Shown here: in pieces, positions 22,175 through 35,296 of the stretch
Layout of the letters: each line of letters opens with the position of its first letter
Position numbering within the stretch: the first letter of the stretch is position 1
NCBI RefSeq assembly: GCF_029867415.1
Contig: NC_081185.1
Span: 116,911,987-116,975,986, forward strand
Length of the DNA stretch: 64,000 bases
DNA from: Vicia villosa
Taxonomy: Eukaryota; Streptophyta; Magnoliopsida; Fabales; Fabaceae
Reading direction: 5' to 3'
Notes under the pieces: generated by a model
Seen by the model: only the letters and a program-made list of their open reading frames with translations
What the model was told of the DNA's origin: nothing
Databases searched by the model: none
Program-made: the position numbers and the translations under genes

Positions 22175-25100
22175 ATGGTGGCTGGAAGGAATGATGATGC
22201 CATTGCTGATGCATTGAGGATGTTGGCTGGATCTCTTGGCCAAATGCCTCAAGCTAATGCTGGAAATCAGAATGGTGATGATGATGAGTACCGTGCTTTA
22301 GGGAAGTTCCAGAGGAACAATCCTCCTATCTTTGAGGGTGAGCATGAACCGGATAAAGCTCAAGCTTGGTTGAAGGCGATTGAGAAGATTTTTCGAGTCA
22401 TGAATTGTACCGATGCTCAGAAAGTGCAGTTTGGTACTCACATGCTGGAAAAGGAAGCTGAGGATTGGTGGGGCAATATGACTCAAAGATTTGATGAGGA
22501 AGGTATTCAAGTTACTTGGGATCGTTTCCGCGATGCATTTTTGGAAAACTATTTTCCGGAAGATTGCCGTGGAAAGAAGAAGTGGAATTCCTTGAGTTGA
22601 AGCAAGGAAATGGTACCGTGGCGGAGTATTCTGCTAGATTTCAAGAGCTTATCAAGTATTGTCCTCATTACAATACTATGAATGCGGAGAGGTCAAAGTG
22701 TTTGAAGTTTGTCAATGGTTTGAGACCGGATATCAAGAAGGCGATTGGTTATCAACAGATTACCCGTTTTGCTGAGTTGATCAATAAGAGTCGGATTTAT
22801 GATGAGGATAGTAGGGAGAGTGCTTCTCACTACAAGGCGATGAATGATAAGAAAGGTCAATTCCGTGGAAAACCATACGACAATAAGAAGAAAGCTGGTT
22901 TTGGAGGAAAGCCAAGTGGGGGAGGATCTAGTGCTCCGATTATGTGTTTTAAATGTGGAGTTGAGGGACATCGTGCTATTAATTGTCCCAAAGTCGAGGT
23001 AACATGTTTCAAGTGTGGCAAGAGTGGTCACAAAGCAAACGAGTGTAGAGGTGGTTCGAAGGTGACTTGCTACAATTGTGGAGAGCAAGGTCACATTAGC
23101 ACCAAATGTGATAAGCCAAAGAAGGAACAAGCGAAAGGGAAAGTGTTTGCATTGTCTGGTGCGGAGGCTTCTACCGATGATAGGCTAATCCAAGGTACGT
23201 GCTTCATTAATGGTACACCTTTGATTGCTATTATTGATACCGGTGCGACACATTCTTTCATTTCTTTGGATTGTGCTAGGAGATTGAACCTTGTGTTATC
23301 GGATATGCGTAGGAGTATGGTTATTGATACACCTGCTATGGGTTCTGTTTCTACTTCTTTTGTGTGTTTGAATTGTTCTTTGAGTATTTTTGGTAGAAAT
23401 TTTGGGATTGATTTGGTCTGTCTTCCGTTAGAGCAACTTGATGTGATTTTGGGTATGAATTGGTTAGAATTTAATCGTGTGTATATCAACTGTTTTGATA
23501 AGACTATCATTTTTCCTGAGATTGGTGTTAAGGAAGATTTGTTTTTGTCTGCGAAGCAAGTTGGTGAATCTGTTCAAGATGGGGCTGAATTGTTTATGTT
23601 ATTGGCAACCTTAGATGTGCATGAGAAGAGAACTATTAAGGAATTTCCAATAGTTTGTGATTTTGCGGAGGTATTCCCTGAGGATGTAAGTGATTTACCG
23701 CCTGAACGTGAAGTTGAGTTTTCGATTGATTTAGTTCCTGGAACTAGTCCTGTATCGATGGCTCCATATAGGATGTCTGCTTCTGAGTTGAAAGAGTTGA
23801 AGAGTCAACTTGAGGATTTGTTGGAGAAGAAGTTTATTCGTCCTAGTGTATCGCCATGGGGTGCACCTGTTTTGTTGGTTAAGAAGAAGGAAGGTTCTAT
23901 GAGGCTTTGTGTTGATTATAGGCAATTGAACAAAGTGACAATTAAGAACAAGTATCCACTTCCAAGGATTGATGATTTGATGGATCAGTTGGTTGAAGCT
24001 TGTGTGTTTAGCAAGATTGATTTGAGGTCTGGGTATCATCAGATTCGTGTGAAGGCGGAGGATATTCAGAAGACTGCTTTTAGGACGAGGTATGGTCACT
24101 ATGAGTATTCTGTTATGCCGTTTGGTGTGACCAATGCACCTGGTGTATTCATGGAGTATATGAATAGGATTTTTCATGATTATCTGGATAAGTTTGTGGT
24201 TGTGTTCATTGACGATATTTTGATCTACTCCAAGGATGAAGATGATCATGCTGAGCATTTGAGGATTGTGTTATCGGTGTTGAAGGAGAAAAGGTTGTTT
24301 GCTAAGCTTTCGAAGTGTGAATTTTGGTTAAAGGAAGTGAGTTTTCTTGGCCATGTGATCTCTAGTGGAGGTATTTCTGTTGACCCGTCGAAGATTGAAG
24401 CTATATCTCAATGGGAAGCTCCTAAGTCTGTTTCTGAGATTAGAAGTTTTCTTGGTTTGGCTGGTTATTATAGGAAGTTCATTGAAGGATTTTCTAAGTT
24501 ATCTTTGCCATTGACGTTGTTGACTAGGAAAGGACAAGCTTTCATTTGGACTTCGCAATGTGAATCGAATTTTCAAGAGCTTAAGAGAAGATTGACTTCT
24601 GCTCCTATTTTGATTTTGCCAGATCCGTTTGAACCGTTTGTGGTGTATTGTGATGCTTCATTGTTGGGTTTGGAAGGCGTTTTGATGCAAAAAGGGCAAG
24701 TGGTAGCTTATGCTTCAAGGCAACTTAAAGTTCATGAGAGGAATTATCCGACACATGATTTAGAGTTGGCCGCCGTTGTGTTTGTGTTGAAACTTTGGAG
24801 ACATTATTTGTTTGGATCAAGGTTTGACGTTTTCAGTGATCACAAGAGTTTAAAGTATTTGTTTGATCAGAAAGAGTTGAATATGAGGCAACGAAGATGG
24901 TTGGAATTCTTGAAGGATTATGACTTTAGTTTGAACTACCATCCTGGAAAAGCGAATGTTGTAGCCGATGCATTGAGTAGGAAATCATTGCATATGTCTA
25001 TGTTGATGATTCGAGAATTGGAATTGTTGGAACAATTTAGAGATTTGAGTTTGGTTTGTGAAACGACGTCTTCATGTGTTAATCTTGGTATGTTGAAGCT

Positions 25101-26556
25101 TACTAGTGATATTTTGGATGAGATTAGAGAAGGCCAGAAATCGGATTTAAAATTGGTTGACATTATTACATTGATTAACCAAGGTAAAGGTGGTGATTTT
25201 CGGATTGACGAGAATGGCATTGTGAGATGTCGTGATCGAGTTTGAATTCCGGATGTTATGGATTTGAGAAAGAGAATTCTTGAGGAAGGGCATAGAAGTG
25301 GTTTGAGTATTCATCCCGGTGCTACTAAAATGTATCAAGACTTGACGAAAATGTTTTGGTGGCAAGGTATGAAGAAGGATATAGCGGAGTTTGTTTATTC
25401 GTGTTTGACCTGTCAAAAGTCAAAGATTGAACATCAAAAGCCGTCTGGTTTGATGCAACCGTTATCTATTCCCGAGTGGAAGTGGGATAGTATCTCTATG
25501 GATTTTGTTTCGGGTTTGCCAAGGACATTGAGTAATTGCGAGGCAATTTGGGTCGTTGTAGATAGATTGATGAAATGTGCTCATTTTATTCTGATGAGGA
25601 TGGACTATTCGATGGAAAGACTTGCTAAGTTATACATTGAGAAGATTGTGTGTTTACATGGTATTCCGTCAAGTATCGTTTCGGATAGAGATCCAAGGTT
25701 CACTTCTAGATTTTGGGAGGGTTTGCAAAGTGCTTTGGGTACGAAGTTGCGTTTGAGTTCGGCGTATCATCCGCAAACTGATGGTCAATCGGAGAGAACT
25801 ATTCAGTCGCTTGAAGATCTTTTGAGGTCTTGTGTTTTGGAACAAGGAGGAAATTGGGATAGTTTCTTACCTTTGGTTGAGTTTACGTATAACAATAGTT
25901 TCCATTCGAGTATTGGAATGGCACCTTTTGAGGCTCTTTATGATAGAAGGTGTAGGACTCCTTTGTGTTGGTATGAATCGGGGGAGAGTGTTGTGGTTGG
26001 ACCCGAGTTAATTCAAGAGACTACGGATAAGATTAAGATGATTCAAGAGAAGATGAAGGCTTCTCAAAGTCGTCAGAAGAGTTATCATGATAAGAGGAGG
26101 AAGGCTCTTGAGTTTGAGAAGGATGATCATGTGTTTCTTCGAGTTACGCCAATAACGGGTGTTGGTAGAGCATTGAAGTCGCGTAAGTTGACGCCGTGTT
26201 TCATTGGTCCTTATCAGATTTCGGAGAGGGTAGGTGAAGTGGCATATCAGATTGCATTGCCACCGTCTCTTTCTAATCTTCACGATGTTTTCCATGTGTC
26301 TCAATTGAGGAGGTATATTGCGGATCCATCGCATGTTGTTCAATTAGATGATGTTCAAGTGAGGGATAATTTGACGGTTGATACATCACCTATGCGAATT
26401 GAAGATCGAGAGGTGAAGAAGCTTCGTGGTAAGGAGATTGCTTTGGTGAAAGTGATATGGGGTGGAGTGGCCGATGGTAATATCACTTGGGAACTCGAGG
26501 ATAAGATGAAGGAATCTTTTAAGTGGGGGAGAGTTGTAACATCCTATTTTTATTAG
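22175..26556 (+). pseudogene. Ty3-gypsy (Tekay/Del) gag-pol, copy B, frameshifted and stopped
   Basis: Co-linear with copy A at nearly every base. Lesions: a 1-base deletion in gag at about 22576-22580 (aaagaaagaag in A, aaagaagaag in B), which shifts frame; a TGA at 25243-25245 between RNase H and integrase, where A has TGT; and a 45-bp in-frame deletion near the 3' end, joined at an aatc microhomology, which removes the normal stop so the frame runs into LTR 3 and ends at 26556. The zinc knuckle stopped in copy A is open here. All pol domains are otherwise recognisable (protease DTGA, RT FIDD, integrase DDE). The copy cannot make a full polyprotein. Confidence 0.92.
26521..26534 (+). other. 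Polypurine tract, copy B
   Basis: AAGTGGGGGAGAGT immediately before LTR 3. Because of the 45-bp deletion it is now read as the last codons of the copy B frame. Confidence 0.86.
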
Positions 26557-28902
26557 ATTTAATTAATTAGGATTATTTGATAATTGATAATTGTTTATGT
26601 GTTTTATTTAATTATTGTTTGCGCGATAATTATTTAATTGGGTGACAATATGTTATTTAGCTAATTAATAAATGGTAGAATTTTATTTGAAATTAGTTAA
26701 ATGGGCTTAGTTGAGTGAGAAAGAGTATTAGGTGGGTTAAGCCCAATGAGATAATGAGAGTTAGGAGAGAAATTTATGAGTTAACCTAAATTAGATAGAA
26801 AGATAGAAAGAAAAGTAGAGAAGAGAAAAGAGGCAAAAGAGTAGAAGAGAGAAGAGGAGAGGATTGTAGATTCTTGAAGTTAGAAGGAGAAATTCAAGAG
26901 GTAAGGGTTTGAATACAAATTCTTGTAGAATCTATGATTGGGTAATGTTGTATGTGTTAAAACATGGGATTTCACTTAGGGTATTTTCATAATCCATGAG
27001 ATTTGTGTTGTTTGATGTTGTTTATGCTTGAAATGGGTAGAAATAACATGTAATTCATGATTCTTCACTTGATTCTATGGGTGGGTTTTGATTTATAACA
27101 TGTTGGATGAAAAGAATGTAAAAACCTAACTTTGGGATTTGGGTGAAATTTATGGATTTGCATGATTAATGAAACTTTGATGAATCTAAGGATACATATG
27201 GGTTATGTGTATATTATGTATGTGAAATTCGTGTGCAAATAATGAACTGAACTGTGAATTGAGTAATGAAATGAAAAAGAGGGAACTGTGCTGAGTTTAC
27301 ACAGAAAATTCATTTTTCGCTGTGTTCGCGACGCGAACGAGAGGTGGCGGCGCAAACTGAATGAATTCTGAAATGATTTGGTTCTGCCTTGTACTTCGGG
27401 GCGCGCACATGTGGATGCGGCGCGAACTGAATGCATTTTTGAGATACCTTGTTTCTGTCTGTTACTTCGCGGCGCGACCAAGGGTTGGCGGCGCGAACTA
27501 TATTCAAAAATATTTTCTTGTTTGTTTAAGACTTGGCTTGCATACCTATTACTTCTGTATGTTCGATATGTGTTATTAATTGATTAAATAACATGTGTGA
27601 GGTGTAATTGAATGTATTATGTAATGGAATGCTAAATGATAATTGTGTTAGGATTGGATTGAATTGCATGTTGTGTAATGTTGTGCAAGGTTGGAAAGAT
27701 GTGATTGTGTAGTTTAAGAGATAGAGATATCGTCTTAAATGCATGAGTCTTGTTTTGCTGCACACGTACACAAGCATGAGTCTTTGAAAGTGGCAATGTT
27801 GGGTAATCTCGCAAAGGTTATTTACTTGTCCCAAACCTAACGAGTACGGGGTTTGAAAGCTTAACGAGTATGGGGCTTTGAGGTGGTTATCTAGTCTAGA
27901 GAGAATGACAATCGGCATGACCGGAAATGATAATGGAGGGATCCACATGCATATCGCATAGAGTCACACTTGAGTCGCACGTGTCGGTGTGAAATGTTGT
28001 TATGTGTGATTATGTGGTATGAATGTGTGGATGCGAATTTGATTGATATGCATGTATGTGGAATGATGAATCATTTTATATGAATTAGAGAATGTGATGA
28101 GAATGAGATATATGTGATTAATACATATTTGATGTGAAATGTGAAATATATATGTATGAGTGATATATGTGTATATATGTAAATTGGCAATATATGAGGT
28201 TGTGAACTAATTGTGATGATTAATTGAGTTGAACATGTTAACTTTATATTGGAGATAAATACATGTTTTGTGAAGAGTGATGAATTCTCGAAATGTATGC
28301 TTACTTATGTTGCATTTCCCATTGTTATATTTTCTATTTAGAATTTGAATTCTCACCCTTTTGTTTGAATGTTATCCTTCGTTGATAACGTGCAGGTTCC
28401 GACGAGTAGTAGCTTGTCCGAGGATTTAGCCGAGGAGCTCCTGAGTTTGTTATTGGATTAGGTAGCGAGTCATATGCTCTGATCATGTAACACTTGGGGG
28501 GATTTTATTTAGACTTATGCTTATGTTTGGATATTGCTATTTCCTATGTTTTGTTGGATATTCAGATGTATTTGTTTGAGATTCCGGATATGTTGTTTGA
28601 GGCTATGTGGCCAAGATTGTGGATTTAAATGTTAATTCGATATTGGTAGATGAATATAGTATGGGATATATTCATTGAAATTTTAATAGCAATTCTATTG
28701 TTTTCCGCAAGCGTTTATGCATAATGTATGAAAGCATGAGATTTACATTGTGTTACAAATATGATCTTTGCATATTAAGAATGTTGGATGTTTTGCTTTA
28801 GGTTTTCATTGTGATGAAAATAACATGTGACTCGCTTTTCCTTATGCATGATTACTCTGTGTGATTGTATGATATATTTAGGGTTAGAAAAGGGGTGTTA
28901 CA
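26535..28902 (+). repeat. LTR 3 of the tandem array (2368 bp)
   Basis: TGTAACATCC start and GGTGTTACA end, same length as LTR 2, with scattered substitutions from it. It is followed by copia env-like sequence (ctgaaggc...), with no match to the 5 bases before LTR 1. Confidence 0.93.
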
Positions 28903-29640
28903 CTGAAGGCTAAAAAGACTCCTTCCAAGGCAATCCCTACTCCTACCAAGACAAAGAAGACACCCAATAAGAAGAAGAAATATGTGGTTGTTAGTAAGAA
29001 ATCAATAAGGAAGAAATGGAATATTGCTAATTATAGGAGATTGGCTCTTGAAAAAAGAACATTATGTTGAACCATTGAAGTATAGTGAAATTATGAAGTC
29101 TCTTAGTTATGCTCAATTTGTGAAGGCAGCGTTGAATGTTGGATCTGGTTATCCTAAGTGCATAAAGGAGTTTGTGGTTAAGAATGATGGTATTACTCCT
29201 GATTTTCTCTATTTCAGTTGCAAGCTATTTATTGGATTTTTTTAAATTAAAATATGAGAAAATCTCCAATCTCTATTACAGATGATTTAAAGTGTAGGTT
29301 CACTTTTTGCAAGAAATTTGTTCTGAATCCTTTCCTTGAGAAGTTGGAATTGTGATTTATATCAAGTAAAAAATTTATTTGATTTATTAAAGATGCAGAA
29401 GTCTTCTATGAGTACAAATGTCAAGGCAAATGTTACAACATTTGTGCGCGTCATATGGTCTCTTTGTTGCACTGGTTTAGCATGAATTTGTGTTTGATTG
29501 TGTTTAATTCCAAAACAAAGTTGTTGCTATCTTTTATAAATTGTTGTTTAGATTTGTTTGAAAGATTCCATAAGCTTAAATATATTTATATGGAGATCAA
29601 AACAAGTCAAATCTTTCTGGTGGATGTTGTTGCAAAATAA
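28903..29640 (+). pseudogene. Ty1-copia env-like remnant, second piece
   Basis: Begins with a Lys/Pro/Thr-rich stretch (KKTPNKKKKY) and continues in broken frames with a segment (EIMKSL...GYPKCIKEFVV) that resembles the part of the env-like domain after ERELGKEAL in the remnant left of the array. Multiple stops and frameshifts. Because both flanks of the gypsy array seem to hold the same domain part, they are probably not simply two halves of one copy. Confidence 0.55.
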
Positions 29641-30420
29641 ATCAAAACATAATCCAATTTAAAGCTGCATAAAAATCGTATATGCTATTATCAAATCTTA
29701 TGCCCAATGGAGAAAATCCCATTTGATATATTGCTATTTAAGGAGACTCAAACCTAACGTTTGAAGTGTGCGCAATAATTGAAGATCATTGTGTTAGGGT
29801 TTCTATTTTGAGTCTTTGTTTGTGTTGTTATTTGTGCACCTCCCTAAGCGCCAGATTTTCATATATAAAGGCTTAAAGATTGGTTTGTTAATTGAGTTGT
29901 AATTCACCGTTGTTTAATATGTTTATTGTATCAACCACTAGGGTTAATGATTGAGAGAAATTGAGAGGGGTGGGGGAGCCTGGACGAAGTTTCACGATTA
30001 GTATTAGGAAAATGGCCTTGAATTAGGAGAGTTCATAGTAAGTTCATTTGTCTTTCTGACTATTGATAATGGAATAGTTCTATGGGGAGTCATGAATACT
30101 AAGACACAATTAGTATTAGGGAAAAGTCATTAAACAAGGGGTTGTGCATATAAGACTATTTATACTAATACTATTGATAATGGTTTTCCTTTCTTAGGTT
30201 GGAAGCCCCCAGACGTAGGCGACGTTGCACTAAACTGGGTTGCCACTTCCTTTGTATTCTTTATTGCTTTATGATTTAATTCATAGTCTTTGTTTTTTCT
30301 AGTATATGGTGTCCTAAACATCGTGTATAACACATGTCCTGCGAAGAATCTATCATCTGTTATAAACTTGTTGAACATGTTGTCCAAAACATAGTGTCTG
30401 GCATCTATCCCCATAAGAAT
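29641..30420 (+). repeat. Probable SIRE-type copia LTR remnant
   Basis: Contains tatttaaggagactc (about 29746), a plausible TATA region, and gcccccagacgtagg...gcactaaactgggttgcc (30207-30242), a phrase typical of the R/U5 region of SIRE-like copia LTRs. The same phrase occurs in reverse at about 48918-48955. Boundaries are approximate, with no clear target duplication. Confidence 0.5.
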
Positions 30421-32230
30421 AGAATTTCATCATTCCTATCAAATTAGTACTAAATATGAAGGGAATTAAATATACTTTTCAATTTCCAAATCAGAATATG
30501 TAATGGATTTTCCAATTAAAAGTTATGCCCAATTTCATGTCAGGTATGTCATACAAACTCTAAATTTCAACATCATAATATTGAACAACAACATTCTAAT
30601 CAAATGCTTAATAAATACTAAACTAATATTCTGGAGATTTCTAAAGAATTGGCCTATTTTCTCTAATTAACCATCTAACTAATTGCACTATTACTTCAAC
30701 CTCATAATCAAGTTCTAAAGAAAATCACCACTTATTCAAAAGAGTTGTCCCAAGTTCCCTACGTTCAATCTCGGCCTTAAACATTCTCCAAATTCATCGT
30801 TTTAGTTTTAAAATTCTAGAGACAACTCACATTAGCTTCAAGCATACAAATGAGCGCAATAAAAGACAACCAAAACTCAAATTCTTGTATACTCGTAGGA
30901 TGTCTCGGTCAAAAAGGAATGAAAGAGTGAGGAAAATTTGTTTTGCTTACCTCTTGTAGTATAATTGGTCATAACTTTCAAATTTGTTAGAAACTCACAC
31001 ATGCAATTGAAGAAGATGAAGTTCACGAGTTTACGTTTTCAATTTTTTTTTATTTTAGGATTTGGTTAAAATTGAGGAAAATAGGATGAACTAAAAAATA
31101 TAGCATTATTCTTCCTATTGAATTGCTTTTGGTGATTAATTCATGATTTGAAGTGAATTTGACAGAAGGAATTGACGGTTTAGGGTTTGGATGAAAATGG
31201 TGGATGAGAGAGTTTAAGGTTTGGTGGGAGAGAATGAGAAGAAAGAGGAATTTTTGCTATTTTTTTTTAATTCTTGGCTTAAGTCATTTTCTAAGAAAAT
31301 GTACCAATTTTCTCTTACCACTTAACATTAACTACACTTATTCCACTTCTACCAATTATCACAATTTAATTTATAATTTTACTATTAATTTCATTTCAAA
31401 TATTACACTTGACATAAAGCGATTCCCAATTGTAACAGCTATGACTAGTGAAAGCGTCACATTAGAAACTGCATCCACTTTTTTGCGCTCTTGAAACCCT
31501 AACATAGGTGTGTCTTCTTTCCGCTTCTTAGATACCATATGCAATCTTGAAGAGTATTGCAATGAATGCCTTTCATTCTCCTCTTACTTGCTAAATGATC
31601 CACCATTGATTCGACAAACGCCAAGGTAAGAAAATGATTTCGAAGCTGACATATTTGTGGTGACTTCACCAGGTGAAATTAGACAGCATCGTCTTCTTCA
31701 AAGCGAGATCGCGATAACGATCAATGACTTTGAGACGAGAAGTTGATTGTGGAAATTCGTGAGAATCAGAAGTCAAATTTCTATAGATTGTGCCACTATT
31801 CTATAGTGCAACTAGAAATATCTATAAATTAGATGGACTTAGTTTTAAAGTGGCAGAGTGAACTTTCAATACAACGAAACGAGAGTAGACCTGTGAGGTT
31901 AGTTCTCAAATACTCTAGTCAATGAATGAGCGAGAAAATAGTTTAAGTGTATACGTCAGAGAGGATTTATAATGGCACGTGCACAAGTTTATATAGTGTG
32001 AACAATTAGAATCATCATCGTGTGATTTGACGTCTCACATTAGGGACCGCACTATTATATTTGACGGCGGTGAACGCTTCGAGTCACTAATATCTTAACG
32101 TGCACATTATTGAAGATAACCTTATCATGACTAGGCTTTACTTTCATTGAGTATGTGGTCGATCCAAAACAATAATGACTAATAAATACAAATTACTTGA
32201 TTCCATCAATTTATTTATATAATTATTTAA
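30421..32230. other. Intergenic region without recognised gene
   Basis: No convincing coding region. The + frame at 31204-31494 is low-complexity and has no recognisable domain. The stretch 30900-31260 has the look of an old LTR on the - strand (attttagggtttggatg context), but no ends, primer site or coding remnant confirm this. Confidence 0.4.
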
Positions 32231-32760
32231 AAGAAAATGCAAGTTGCATTTAGTATGAACGTGACCGAATTCTAATTAGAGATAAATGGAGAAAAATAGA
32301 ATAAGGTCAAAATTAGAATGTTGATAACTTATTCTCAAACAAAACTATAAAATGAGAAGTCATTGTTTGTTTGTGCGATTGTATTTTAGTAAAAAGAAAA
32401 CAACAAGTCACAATTGAAAGGTTGTAGACAAGGGCTTCTCTCAAGCCCATTTCAAATTTGGACACATTGGGTCCATTAACTTTTTGTGCAACACAAACAA
32501 AACTTCGAATAATTCAAGTCCCCAATGGCAATTAATCTCATTTACAATTTATAGACTAACTTATCTATTTAACCATTTTTCAAAAAATACAAGTTGCATT
32601 TAGTACGAAACGTGGCCGACTTCTAATTAAAGATAAACCAGCAAAAATAGTATGAGGTCGAAATTAGAATGCTGAAAATTTATTCTCAAATACAAAACTA
32701 AAAAATGAAAAATCATTGTTTGTATATGCGATTGTATTTTAGTGACAAGTCACAATTGAT
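32231..32760. repeat. Diverged direct repeat, two copies of about 180 bp
   Basis: The segment 32231-32416 (aagttgcatttagta ... caagtcacaattga) recurs at 32582-32760 in the same orientation and order, with many substitutions and small indels (roughly four fifths identical by eye). The spacer of about 165 bp is unrelated. No LTR ends or target duplications, so this is a segmental duplication rather than a recognisable element. Confidence 0.8.
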
Positions 32761-32849
32761 TCCACAACTTCCCCAGCCACGTAAATCAAAATTTTTCCAC
32801 TATTTAGGTAAATTGTTGTTCACTTTACACTATTACGGTAAATCACCCT

Positions 32850-33083
32850 AGTTTTGTTCCTATCACCTATAGCATTGGTATATCCGTCGCTATTTCTTTT
32901 CTCTTTTTGTTCTGTTTTCTTAGCCAAATCCGTGAAGTCTCTTATTTTTCTTGTTCTTGTTATTGTTATAAAACCGTTTTTCTCTCAGACTCAGCCATTT
33001 CATTTTCACTTTCGGAATTCCGCCGTCGCTCGAAACGCCGCATCGCTCAATCGCCGCCGCATCGTTCTCCATTACAAACACCT
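32850..33083 (+). other. Candidate orphan first exon or leader (low confidence)
   Basis: A pyrimidine-rich stretch is followed by a CpG-rich segment (33011-33075, cgccgtcgctcgaaacgccg) unusual for the area, and a good splice donor cct|gtaagtat at 33084. This is how many plant leader exons look. No downstream exon with coding sequence was found before the carboxypeptidase gene 4.7 kb away, so it may be a gene relic or a non-coding transcript start. Confidence 0.25.
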
Positions 33084-34044
33084 GTAAGTATCTATCAATT
33101 CCCTAATTCTCTGGTTTGATAAATTGTTAGAATTAAGTGCTTTTTTAAGTAATCATGCTTCTTAAACTACTAATCTTCTAATTAGTTGGAATTAATTATA
33201 TTAATTAAATAATGTTTAGTCGTTAATGTTGCTGCTTAATTTATGGGGGCAAGGTAAGGGTATATATGGGGATAAGGTTTTTTGTGCTTCGAACTGAAGC
33301 GTGTGAGTCCAAAAAAAAAAAAGAAGAAGAGAAAAAGCAACTGAAGCGTGCGCTTGTTGTAGGGGTGCCCCACACTTAACAATTTTCTTCTTCTTAATCA
33401 TCCTATTTTCTATAGAAAAAGGAATAACTTTTATAAATGTGATTTTTTTGAATTAATGTAACTTTTTATTTTGGGATAGAAGGAACTATCTGCAGGACTA
33501 ATTTTAATTATAATATTATTTTCAATTTGATTTTGACAAAAAATTATTAACTATTTAAATTATATTAATTAGTTTAGCTTTTATAACTAAATATAATAAC
33601 ACTTGGAAAAAACTACTATTGTCGTTTGTTTTTAATTTTCATAAATAATTTTTTATTTTTAAATTAAATTTATTTGTAGGCTGTTCTCATTTTTTTTTTG
33701 AAATACTAATTTTTTGTTAAAAATAAAATAAAATAAATTTAATAAATAGAAGAACAAAAATACAATTTTTGTGTCTATACTTTTCAAACATATTAATAAA
33801 AAAATTATTTTAACATGCCTATGGATAGGTTTCAACTTATGATATGAAGCATACTAGTATATACCCCTTTTTTTTTTTATTATAAGTCGCAATTTATATT
33901 TAAATATAAATTTATTATTTCAAAAAGTAATTAATGATATTTTTCTATAATATTTTTATATATTTATTATTACTATTTTTTAATTATGTAAAATTTTCTT
34001 TTATATTTAATTAATAAAAAATAATTTTATAATTTTTCATTTTC

Positions 34045-34045
<1 letters not shown>

Positions 34046-34090
<45 letters not shown>
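34046..34090. repeat. (TAA)n microsatellite
   Basis: About 15 uninterrupted copies of the trinucleotide in AT-rich DNA. Confidence 0.95.
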
Positions 34091-35017
34091 TTTTAATATA
34101 TTTTAAAAATTTAAAACAATTTAAAATAGAAAACGGAATAGAATAAAAAATAGTTTTTTTATAGAGAATCTAGAACAAACATGGTCATAATATAATAGTC
34201 AGATTTGGAAAATAGGACAGCGGAAAGTACTAGATGATATTGGATAGCAACTTCAATTCAACATATGGGTGGTGGAGGGTGACGAAAGGAGACAAATTCA
34301 CTAAAACACAAACATGTTAGGTTGATGAGAAAGTTATAAAAGAAGTATTTTGTAAAAGGTATATAATATTCAAGGAGTTTAATGTGTAAAATAATTTGAT
34401 ACTTTCAATCACTAGAAATTAATTATTTTCCATGTCATATTTATAATTCAAATTTTACATTAAGATATAATCGAATACATGATGATGATTGGTTGACAAT
34501 ATAAAATGTATATTTTCTTTTCTCATGTTTAAATCACAAAATTATGTAAAAAAATTATCCTTACAATTTCTAAAATTAATAATATTAATTAATATTTTTT
34601 CATTTATGACTTTAAAACTCAAATTTAACCTAACATTTTGTTTTTAAATAAAACTTATTAATCACTAAAACTTAATCAATTTATTAGTAGTCCTTATTAA
34701 ACTTTGTAGTATATTCCATTATTCCACTAAAGAAACAAATGGATGGTCCCCTACTAGAACAACCGTGGTCTGAGTGTACAATCAACTAAATGTGATTGGC
34801 CATGATGTAGTCAATTAGTAAAACAATAGCCAACCAAATACTTTGTCTTTGTTTGATTTTTGAGTTAAGTGCTCTTAGTTAATTAGTTCAATATCATACT
34901 TATAAGTATTCAGAAAAATCCAAATCTCAAACTCTAAAGTGAGGATGTTTATATATGATTTTATTTATCATATGGTTTACACCATCTACCAGATTTATTC
35001 ACACCAATAATTCAATA

Positions 35018-35018
<1 letters not shown>

Positions 35019-35112
<94 letters not shown>
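35019..35112. repeat. (TA)n microsatellite, about 47 units
   Basis: Perfect dinucleotide run of about 94 bp that directly abuts the hairpin MITE at 35113. Confidence 0.95.
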
Positions 35113-35114
<2 letters not shown>

Positions 35115-35296
35115 AGCATATCAAGTGAGAGCATTTTTAAATGAGAGATGAGAGGAAGAAATATCAATAATTGGATTCATCAAAAGAGATAAATTAATAG
35201 CCTCATTAATGTATTAATATTCTCTCTTGATGAATCCAATGGTTGATATTTCTTCTTCTCATCTCTCATTAAAAAAAAATGCTCTCAATGCTCCCA
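35113..35296. mobile_element. Hairpin MITE, about 184 bp, inserted at a TA repeat
   Basis: The left arm (ggagcat...gagagcattttt...gagagatgag...gaaatatca) pairs with the right arm read in reverse over about 80 bp each, around a small loop near 35195-35215. TA dinucleotides flank both ends, the left side being the (TA)n run. No coding capacity. It fits a palindromic MITE with TA target preference; the superfamily is uncertain. Confidence 0.75.
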
